Below, piece by piece: positions 34,963 to 40,915 of a stretch of 40,915 nucleotides of DNA (positions within the stretch are counted from its first letter, which is position 1; every line of letters starts with the position of its first letter). This stretch comes from Verrucomicrobiota bacterium JB024 (GTDB lineage: Bacteria; Verrucomicrobiota; Verrucomicrobiia; Opitutales; Cerasicoccaceae): NCBI GenBank assembly GCA_030673825.1, contig JAUTCS010000097.1, positions 1 through 40,915 on the forward strand, given 5' to 3'. A program made the translations under genes and the position numbers. Below the pieces are notes generated by a model. That model was given only the letters and a program-made list of their open reading frames with translations, had not been told where the DNA came from and did no database searches.

Positions 34963-35359
34963 CCCACCGACAGAAAGCCTCCCGCCCACACTTGGCAATG
35001 CCGGAATGCAGCGGGGTGGGGTTACACCCGCTGGCACTCCGGCTGGAGCAGCAATCAGGGGCTGCGCCCCTACGCGGGTGCAGGGCTTGTCCTGTCGGTT
35101 GTTGCGTCAACGCTTGGCCGCGAGTCTGAACCCCAACGGGGGGTTCGCGGGTCAGCTCCGGGTTGGTCCGAGCGTAGCGAGGGCCTACCCGGAGATCGGT
35201 GAGGCGGGAGAGTTCTTCAACCCTGGAAGGGTTGCGCCTTTGCCACTGCGCTGATAGCGCGTAACCCCTATGGGCCGGGCTGGTATGCGTAACCCCTTTG
35301 GGGTTGTCACTCCCACGCATGGAGCCCTCATTCACCCATGAATGCTGGTCCAGCCGGAC
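34963..35359. other. 397-base spacer rich in short palindromes
   Basis: No gene is supported; open frames here on either strand have no family features. The promoter of folD should lie at the left end. The centre and right hold a cluster of six or seven palindromes (35057-35320). Confidence 0.65.
35057..35320. repeat. Cluster of short palindromes
   Basis: Within 264 bases: AGGGGC/GCCCCT (35057-35071), GAACCCC/GGGGTTC (35128-35146), CTCCGGGT/ACCCGGAG around 23 bases (35156-35194), CAACCC/GGGTTG (35218-35234), GCGCT/AGCGC (35248-35260), and AACCCC/GGGGTT (35291-35305) nested inside ATGCGT/ACGCAT (35285-35320). CGTAACCCCT occurs twice (35260-35269 and 35288-35297), suggesting a mosaic of repeat units. 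Similar AGGGGC.../GCCCCT occurs at 37363-37379. Confidence 0.75.
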
Positions 35360-36406
35360 CTAGCGGGTGAGGCGGATGAACTTGGCCTTGATGACGATGG
35401 GGACGGTAGTGCCGGTTTTTTCGGCCACGCCCTCGATGATAACGGGCTTGTCGAGGTAGGCCTCGATGGGGGAGACGAGGAGGGCGTTCTCAATTTCCAC
35501 GTAGGCGATGCGCTTGCCGGAGGCGTCCTGCAGCGCGTAAGAGTAGTCCGGCGCGAAAAAGTCGAAGCTGAAGCCCCGGATGCGGCTGAAGGTGCCTTCG
35601 TACAGGCGGGGAACTTCGCGGCTGAGGACCTTGTTCTGGGCGGCGGTGGCGGTGTTCACCGGCGCGTAGCCGGGGGGCGGCAGAACGGGCTGCTGCGGGC
35701 CGGCCTGGACGGGCGCGGGTGCCGGTCGGGGAGCCTGCTGGGCAGGCTTGGGGGCCGGAGTCGTTGCGCGGGCGGTGGGTGCCTTGGGCGCGGGCTGGGC
35801 GGGCGGCGGCGTGACGACTTCCAACTCCTCGACGGCGATGATCTCGCCGCCTTCCTGAGCGACGGGGATCGTGCTCACGGCCACACCGGGGGCGGTGGAG
35901 GCGGCAGCGGGCGTGGCGGCTGTACGTGGAGCCGTGATGGTGACGCGCTGCTGGGCGGCCTGGGCGCTGGCCACGGAGGGCAGCGGCGGGAAAATATCGG
36001 GGTTGCGGTAGTACACGTGGCCGTCGCCCTGAAAGGCGACGGTGGCCCAGTTGCCGCTGCGGTCGATGGCCTTGGCGTTGTCACCGACCTGGATGCGGGC
36101 GATGATCCCGCTGGCCGTGCTTTTACGGATAAACAGCTGTGCGCCGGGCTTGAACGTCCCGTCCTTGTTCGTCTGGGCGACCTCCACGAAGCCGACGTAG
36201 TGGCCCGGGTACGCGATCCGGTACCAGTCGTTGTCCACCTTGCCGTCGCTCACCGGGTGCTCCGGCGAGAGGGCCTGCGCCTCGGAGAGGGGGACCGTTT
36301 CGAACACCACGCCGTTGGCCTCCGGTTCCAGATAGAGGTTGACGGCGGGCTGGGCGTTGAGAGTGACCGCGCCCAGCAGGGACAAAATGGCGATAAGGCT
36401 GCGCAT
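35360..36406 (-). CDS. Secreted SH3-domain protein with Pro/Ala-rich linker
   Basis: 348 residues from the ATG at 36406. It begins with a signal peptide MRSLIAILSLLGAVTLNAQ cleaved near Ala18-Gln19. Residues about 20-80 and 85-150 look like two SH3-like modules (WYRIAYPGHYVGFVEVAQ, then AQLFIRKSTASGIIARIQVGDNAKAI...WATVAFQGDGHVYY). A long Pro/Ala/Thr linker (about 155-265) follows. A C-terminal beta domain (about 270-348; VPRLYEGTFSRIRGFSFDFFAPDYSYALQD...VIIEGVAEK) completes it. Bacterial SH3 domains often bind peptidoglycan, so a periplasmic or envelope role is likely. I do not recognise a named family. An upstream in-frame start at 36433 would disturb the signal peptide. Confidence 0.85.
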   Translation of the reverse strand: MRSLIAILSLLGAVTLNAQPAVNLYLEPEANGVVFETVPLSEAQALSPEHPVSDGKVDNDWYRIAYPGHYVGFVEVAQTNKDGTFKPGAQLFIRKSTASGIIARIQVGDNAKAIDRSGNWATVAFQGDGHVYYRNPDIFPPLPSVASAQAAQQRVTITAPRTAATPAAASTAPGVAVSTIPVAQEGGEIIAVEELEVVTPPPAQPAPKAPTARATTPAPKPAQQAPRPAPAPVQAGPQQPVLPPPGYAPVNTATAAQNKVLSREVPRLYEGTFSRIRGFSFDFFAPDYSYALQDASGKRIAYVEIENALLVSPIEAYLDKPVIIEGVAEKTGTTVPIVIKAKFIRLTR

Positions 36407-36468
36407 CGCTTGAACCCCTACACTAACAGCCATACGTCCTTCCGGGTCAACTGGAAAAGGGCGATTAG

Positions 36469-36567
36469 GCGTTTGAGAGTTTGAAGGTTTGAGCGTTTGA
36501 GAGTCGGAAATACGGCTTTGGTCTCCCGCATAACTCTCAAACTCTCAAACCTTGAACTGTCAAACGT
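36469..36567. repeat. 36-bp imperfect inverted repeat of TTTGAGAG words
   Basis: The left arm (36469-36505) reads GCGTTTGAGAGTTTGAAGG then TTTGAGCGTTTGAGAGTC. The right arm (36532-36567) is its inverse with few mismatches, separated by 26 bases. Each arm contains repeated GTTTGA words. The pair would form one long stem-loop between the SH3 gene start and the pyrE end. Confidence 0.75.
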
Positions 36568-36588
36568 CCCGGCTCCCTCAGGAGCCGG
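36567..36588 (-). terminator. Hairpin overlapping the pyrE stop codon
   Basis: CCCGGCTCC and GGAGCCGGG form a 9-bp stem (loop CTCA) across the pyrE stop at 36578-36580. On the minus strand it is followed by ACGTTTGACAG, with only a T3 run, so it is a weak terminator candidate. Confidence 0.45.
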
Positions 36589-37147
36589 GCTTGGAGGCGG
36601 GAAGGGCGGCCAGTTCGGGGGGGAGCTGGTCGGCCTCGTAGGTGGGGAAGCTCAGCTCCAGCAGGGAGGTCAGCGGCACCTCAAAGGTGGTCTGTCCCTG
36701 GCTGCGGTCCACCAGCACGGCCACGCCGACGGTATCGCCGCCCTCGGCTTTGACGATGTCGAGAGCCTCGCGCACGCGCCCGCCGCGGGTGATCACGTCC
36801 TCGACCACGAGGATGCGCTCGCCCGGTTCGATCTTGAAATTGCGCCGCAGGGCGAGCTTGTCCTCGACTTTTTCGACGAAGAGGAACCGTGCGTCGGCCT
36901 GGCGGGCGACTTCCTGCCCGATGACGAGCCCGCCCATGGCCGGGGCCACTACGGTCTCGAAGCCGCCTTTACCGACCTTGTCGAGCAGCAGCTCGGCCAG
37001 CCGGGTGACTTCGCGCATCCGCTCGCACACACGTGCGCACTGGAAAAAGTGCCCGCTGTGGAGCCCGCTGCGCAGCACAAAGTGCCCCGTCAGCAGGGCG
37101 CCGGTTTCCTTAAAGATGTTTAAAACTTCGGCCTGGGTGTCGGACAT
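36578..37147 (-). CDS. pyrE: Orotate phosphoribosyltransferase
   Basis: 189 residues from the ATG at 37147 (MSDTQAEVLNIFKETGALL). The start region GHFVLRSGLHSGHFFQ is the orotate-binding segment. The PRPP motif ILVVEDVITRGGRV and the flexible-loop region EKVEDKLALRRNF place it in the PyrE family. It joins orotate and PRPP to make orotidine 5'-phosphate in pyrimidine synthesis. It has its own promoter and a structured leader of about 155 bases. An upstream TTG at 37165 is an unlikely alternative start. Confidence 0.96.
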   Translation of the reverse strand: MSDTQAEVLNIFKETGALLTGHFVLRSGLHSGHFFQCARVCERMREVTRLAELLLDKVGKGGFETVVAPAMGGLVIGQEVARQADARFLFVEKVEDKLALRRNFKIEPGERILVVEDVITRGGRVREALDIVKAEGGDTVGVAVLVDRSQGQTTFEVPLTSLLELSFPTYEADQLPPELAALPASKPGS

Positions 37148-37196
37148 GGCCGACCACTCAGACAAACCCGCGCCCGGCAGGCAACTTTTTACTGAG

Positions 37197-37254
37197 GGGC
37201 CGCGCCCTTGGGCGGCCCAAAAGACCGCTAACCGGAGTTTTCGTGTCCGCGGTC
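37197..37254 (-). promoter_or_regulatory. Two hairpins in the pyrE leader
   Basis: On the minus strand the first is GACCGC/GCGGTC around 20 bases (37223-37254). The second is a perfect GGGCCGC/GCGGCCC with an 8-base loop (37197-37218), ending 50 bases before the pyrE ATG. No T tract follows the second, so it is not a standard attenuator. A translational or processing role is possible. Confidence 0.4.
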
Positions 37255-37298
37255 ATGTCAGAATGGCTTGGTGCCTCCCGTTGGTTTCAACGAGTGGG

Positions 37299-37314
37299 AT
37301 GCACGTGCATTATA
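37299..37314 (-). promoter_or_regulatory. pyrE promoter -10 with overlapping 12-bp palindrome
   Basis: TATAAT on the minus strand (37309-37314) runs straight into the perfect palindrome ATGCACGTGCAT (37299-37310), so the palindrome covers the expected transcription start. The -35 is poor (AAGAA-rich). This placement is typical of a repressor operator, but the protein is unknown. Confidence 0.4.
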
Positions 37315-37460
37315 TGTTCGGGGTGGGGCCTTTCTTGAGGGGGTAGCCGCCTGTCTGGCGGCGTAGGGGCATAGCCCCTCATTGTCCAGTGCAGCCACGC
37401 ACCTGCAAAAAGGGATTGCCGGAACCGCTGAGGGGATTACATAGTCCGCAATTTCCCTGA

Positions 37461-40400
37461 ATGTATCTCCGCGAACTCGTCATCAACGGCTTTAAAAGCT
37501 TTGCCGACCGCACGCGCGTCCAGCTGGACAAGGGCGTGACGTGTATTGTCGGGCCCAACGGCTGCGGCAAGAGCAACATCGTGGACGCCATCCGCTGGGT
37601 GCTCGGCGAGCAGTCCGCCAAGGCCATGCGCGGCAGCAAGATGCTGGACGTGATTTTCCAGGGCACGGACCGGCGCAAGCCGCTGCCCTCCTGCGAGGTC
37701 TCGCTCGTCTTCTCGGACTGCGAGGCGGAGCTGGGCACGCGCTTCAACGAGGTCGAGATCACCCGCCGCGTGGACCGCGAGGGTGGGGGCGACTACTTCA
37801 TCAACGGCAAGCGCTGCCGCCTCAAGGACATCCAGAACCTGTTCATGGACACCGGCGTGGGCCGGGCCAGCTACTCGTTCATGATGCAGGGCCAGATCGA
37901 CCAGATCCTCTCGTCCAACCCGCAGGAGCGCCGCACAATCTTTGAAGAGGCCGCCGGGATCACCCGCTACAAGGCCCAGCGCAAGGAGGCCCTGAACAAG
38001 CTCGCCCTCGTTGACCAGAACCTGTCTCGCGTCACCGACGTGATCGAGGAGGTGGGCCGCCAGATCGGCTCGCTCAAGCGCCAGGCCAGCAAGGCCCTGC
38101 GCTACCAGCGCATTAAGCACCGCCTGACGCACCTCGACCTGGCTTACAACACCCACCAGTACGCCGTGCGCAAGGCCGCCGTGGCCGATGTGGAGAAAAA
38201 GGCCGAGCAGCTGCGTTCCGACGTCAACCGCCTCTCCGCCCACCTGGGCGAGGCCGAGGCCGGGCTGGAAACCAGCCGGGCCGAGCGTACGGAGCTTTTT
38301 ACCGCCTTGCAGGAGGCCCAGCAATCCGTCTCCGATCTGCGTTCAGAGATGGAGAACGCTGCCAACCAGGCCGACTTCGCAGAGGTCCGCATCGGCGACG
38401 TCTCCAAGCGCATCGAGGAGATCGAGACCGAGCTTCACAGCCTGGAGGGCCAGCGCGAGGCCCTTGATGAGCAGGCAGCCAATCACGAGCAGGACAAGCA
38501 GATGGCGCTTGATCTGATGGGGAGCTCCGACGAGGCCTTCCGCGAGCGCAACGAAGCCTTCCAGGGCCTGCTCGCCCGCCTGCGCGACGCCGAGGAGCGC
38601 CTGGAGGAGTACAAGCGCGACCTCTTGATCAAGGAGGGCGGCATGACCCGCCTGCGCTCTCAGTGCACCACGCTGGAGGTCGATCTCAAAACGTTTCAGG
38701 TCAAGCATGGCGACTTGAGCGACGGGCTTTACCAGACCCGTGAGCAGGGCGAGATGCTCACCGCCCGCCGCGACGAGACCGCCCGCGTGCTCGACGAGCG
38801 CGAGCGCCAGGCCGAGGAGGCCGCCACCCAGGTTTCCAACGCCCAGGCCGAGGTCCAGCGCCTGCGCGGCGAGTTCCGCGAACTCCAGAAGGAGATCCAG
38901 GAAATGGACCGCACGGTCGCCCGCCAGAGCGCCAAGCTGACCACCCTCGAAGACCTGCAAAAGCGTTTCGAGGGCTTCTCCGCCGGGGCCAAGGCCATCC
39001 TCCAGGGCAAGCTCGACGAGGTCGTCCCCCGCAGCGAATTTCACCCCCTGACCGCCCTGCTGGACATCGACGAGGGCTACGCCGCCGGGATCGAGACCCT
39101 TCTCGGGGGCACTGCCGACGCCATCGTCCTGCGCGACAAGGGCCGCACCGCCGAGGTCTTGGCCGCGCTTGAGGAGCGCCAGCTCGGGCGCGTCTGCCTC
39201 CAGGTCGAGGCCAAGGGGACCGGCTTCAGTAACGAGGGGCTGCCCGAGTGGCTCACCCCCGCGCACACCGTGGCCCGTGGCCGCGACGAGTCTTCCGCCG
39301 CGCTGGTGAACAATTTCCTCGAAGGTTGCTACCTGTGCGAGAGCGCGGCGCAGTTTCTGGAGTTCTGGGCGCTGCGGCCCGACTTCGCTTTCACGCTCGT
39401 GGCCACGCAGGCCGGGGAGCTGGTGGACCGGCGTGGGCTGGTCTTCGGCGGCGGCCCGCGCAAGGGCCAGCAGGAGCAGAGCTTTATCCAGCGCGTGGCG
39501 CTGATCAAGCAGCTGCGCACCCAGATCGCCGAGGACAACGAAAAGCTGACCCAGCTCAACGAGCGCGCGCTCCAGCTCCAGTCCGATATGGACGGGGCCG
39601 ACCAGTCCGTGGAGGAAAACCGCCGCCGCGAGAACGAGCTGCGCCAGGAACTTTCAGCGCTCAAGTCCGAGCTGCGCGCCGCCGAGAGCGCCATCAACGA
39701 GAACCAGCACGCCGTCAGCCGTCAGGCCAAGCAACTGGAGGAACTGGAGGCCAACCGCGAGGACGCCGAAAAGCGCCTCATGGCCGGTCGCGCCAGCCTG
39801 GAGGGGGCCGAGTCCGCCCTGGCCGAGCAGCGTGAGAAGATTTCCCAGACCGAGAGCGAACTTCAGCACATGCGCACCGAGCGCGACGCCCATCAGGAGG
39901 GCCTGGCCGAGGTTCGCCTGGAGCTGGCCGAGAAGCGCCAGCGCCTGGAGCTGCTCGACCGCGGGCTGACCGAGGCGCGTTCGCAAGGTCGCCAGCTGGA
40001 GGAGCGCCTGCTGCGCCGCCGTCAGGAGGCCGACACGCTCCGCGCCCAGGTGGAGGAGCTGGAGCGCGACTCGACGGTCCAGCGCGCCCGCGCCCAGGAG
40101 ATTGAGAAAACCCTTTCCGTCACGAGCGAGACCCTCCAGGGCAAGCGCGAGGCCCTCAACACGGTTGAAGCCTTTATCCGCGAGTCCGAGAACGAGCTCG
40201 GTGGCGAGCGTACCGAGCTGCGTGAGAAAGAGAGCGCCCTCAACGCCTGCGACGTCAAGCTGGCCGAGGAGCGTTCGCAGACCAACTTCCTGATCGAGAA
40301 GGTCCGCACCGAGTACGAGCGCGAGATCATCTACATCGACTGGAAGCAGGAGCTGTGGGCCGCTGACGAGAAGTTTGAGACCCGGATCAAGCTCGACGAC

Positions 40401-40915
40401 ATGGACGACGACGAGGGCCTCGTGGCCAAGACCAAGGGCGAGCGCGGCGAGCCCACGGCGGAGGACTTCGCGGCCATGGACGAGACCGACTGGTCCAGCG
40501 TCGAGGACGAGATCCGCGACCTGCGCACCCGCATTCACAGCCTCGGGGCGGTCAACCTCGTCGCGATCGAGGAGTACGCCGAGCTGAAGGAGCGCTACGA
40601 CTTCCTCAACTCCCAGAGCGAGGACCTCTGGAAGTCCAAGGAAGAGCTGCTCAAGGCTATCGACGAGATCAACGAGACCTCGCAAAAGCTCTTCCAGGAC
40701 ACCTTCGAGCAGATCCGCAAGACCTTCATTTTCACGTTCACCAAGCTCTTCAACGGCGGCCAGGCCGACCTCGCCCTCGTCGAGGCCGAAGACGTGCTGG
40801 ACTCCGGCATCGAGATCACCGCGCGCCCTCCGGGCACCAAGCTGCGCAGCCTTTCGCTACTCTCCGGTGGCCAGCGCACAATGACCGCCGTGGGCCTCCT
40901 ATTCGCGATCTACAT
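37461..40915 (+). CDS. smc: Chromosome segregation protein SMC, C-terminus beyond window
   Basis: Open from the ATG at 37461 ([20 protein letters not shown]) to the right edge: 1151 codons plus two bases. Domains: N-terminal ATPase head with Walker [10 protein letters not shown] (31-39), [14 protein letters not shown], and the Q-loop region [13 protein letters not shown]; a long coiled coil (about 165-495); the hinge (about 500-665; [14 protein letters not shown]...[10 protein letters not shown]); a second coiled coil (about 670-1090); and the C-terminal head with the ABC signature [21 protein letters not shown] (about 1131-1151), where the window ends just before Walker B. It condenses and segregates the chromosome with ScpA/ScpB. 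The body is rich in Glu/Arg/Gln, as expected for SMC arms. Confidence 0.97.
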   Translation, partial: MYLRELVINGFKSFADRTRVQLDKGVTCIVGPNGCGKSNIVDAIRWVLGEQSAKAMRGSKMLDVIFQGTDRRKPLPSCEVSLVFSDCEAELGTRFNEVEITRRVDREGGGDYFINGKRCRLKDIQNLFMDTGVGRASYSFMMQGQIDQILSSNPQERRTIFEEAAGITRYKAQRKEALNKLALVDQNLSRVTDVIEEVGRQIGSLKRQASKALRYQRIKHRLTHLDLAYNTHQYAVRKAAVADVEKKAEQLRSDVNRLSAHLGEAEAGLETSRAERTELFTALQEAQQSVSDLRSEMENAANQADFAEVRIGDVSKRIEEIETELHSLEGQREALDEQAANHEQDKQMALDLMGSSDEAFRERNEAFQGLLARLRDAEERLEEYKRDLLIKEGGMTRLRSQCTTLEVDLKTFQVKHGDLSDGLYQTREQGEMLTARRDETARVLDERERQAEEAATQVSNAQAEVQRLRGEFRELQKEIQEMDRTVARQSAKLTTLEDLQKRFEGFSAGAKAILQGKLDEVVPRSEFHPLTALLDIDEGYAAGIETLLGGTADAIVLRDKGRTAEVLAALEERQLGRVCLQVEAKGTGFSNEGLPEWLTPAHTVARGRDESSAALVNNFLEGCYLCESAAQFLEFWALRPDFAFTLVATQAGELVDRRGLVFGGGPRKGQQEQSFIQRVALIKQLRTQIAEDNEKLTQLNERALQLQSDMDGADQSVEENRRRENELRQELSALKSELRAAESAINENQHAVSRQAKQLEELEANREDAEKRLMAGRASLEGAESALAEQREKISQTESELQHMRTERDAHQEGLAEVRLELAEKRQRLELLDRGLTEARSQGRQLEERLLRRRQEADTLRAQVEELERDSTVQRARAQEIEKTLSVTSETLQGKREALNTVEAFIRESENELGGERTELREKESALNACDVKLAEERSQTNFLIEKVRTEYEREIIYIDWKQELWAADEKFETRIKLDDMDDDEGLVAKTKGERGEPTAEDFAAMDETDWSSVEDEIRDLRTRIHSLGAVNLVAIEEYAELKERYDFLNSQSEDLWKSKEELLKAIDEINETSQKLFQDTFEQIRKTFIFTFTKLFNGGQADLALVEAEDVLDSGIEITARPPGTKLRSLSLLSGGQRTMTAVGLLFAIY

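Larger units (their letters stand above)
37148..37460. other. 313-base divergent spacer between pyrE and smc
   Basis: It contains the pyrE leader (two hairpins, 37197-37218 and 37223-37254), a 12-base palindrome ATGCACGTGCAT (37299-37310) and a TATAAT on the minus strand. Further right is a small palindromic block with GCCGCC/GGCGGC and AGGGGC/GCCCCT (about 37347-37380). The smc promoter should lie in the right half, but no strong -35/-10 pair is seen. Confidence 0.65.

Overview
The window is GC-rich, gene-dense chromosomal DNA of a free-living heterotrophic bacterium. I infer a Verrucomicrobiota member, probably of the Opitutae/Puniceicoccales. The inference rests on overall gene style, the many AraC-type regulators beside sugar and polyol dehydrogenase operons, and dispersed palindromic repeats. 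No rRNA or marker phylogeny is available here, so the lineage is not proven. I see no phage genes, IS transposase, CRISPR array or rRNA.

Region 1 (1-3369): the start of a Gfo/Idh/MocA oxidoreductase, cut by the window edge, with a divergent AraC regulator; then an AspT/YidE-type transporter and a repeat-filled gap. Region 2 (3370-9882): a 1129-residue fusion of 2-oxoacid dehydrogenase E1-alpha, E1-beta, a lipoyl domain and a beta-ketoacyl-ACP synthase III. It looks like a one-chain machine for making and using branched acyl primers. Upstream of it is a three-gene set: a cytosolic substrate-binding-like protein, a HypB/CobW-like GTPase and a stand-alone ABC ATPase, with no permease. Region 3 (10222-19859): a carbohydrate block. 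Two dehydrogenase operons (MDR enzymes, one with a sugar-phosphate-isomerase-like TIM barrel) each face a divergent AraC regulator. They are followed by a NagZ-like GH3 glycosidase, a LacI regulator and a HAD phosphatase. Region 4 (19860-20933): an AT-rich insert with an orphan membrane protein, a possible RHS-core remnant and tRNA-Glu(UUC).

Region 5 (21070-25616): purC, a VanZ-like gene, ligA (lacking the usual four zinc-finger cysteines) and a GYF-domain membrane protein. Region 6 (25887-30647, minus strand): a tight operon REC-kinase / proC / hldD / kinase-REC, followed by a small conserved hypothetical. Region 7 (30782-34962, minus strand): an MBOAT acyltransferase with an AlgX/AlgJ-like SGNH partner, an RDD membrane protein and folD. 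Region 8 (35360-40915): an SH3-domain secreted protein, pyrE with a structured leader, and the smc gene running off the right edge.

Between genes there are at least four dispersed repeat classes: a three-palindrome REPIN-like unit (four copies), a CTCTGTG-type motif (three copies), a 36-bp inverted repeat, and a cluster of six short palindromes.
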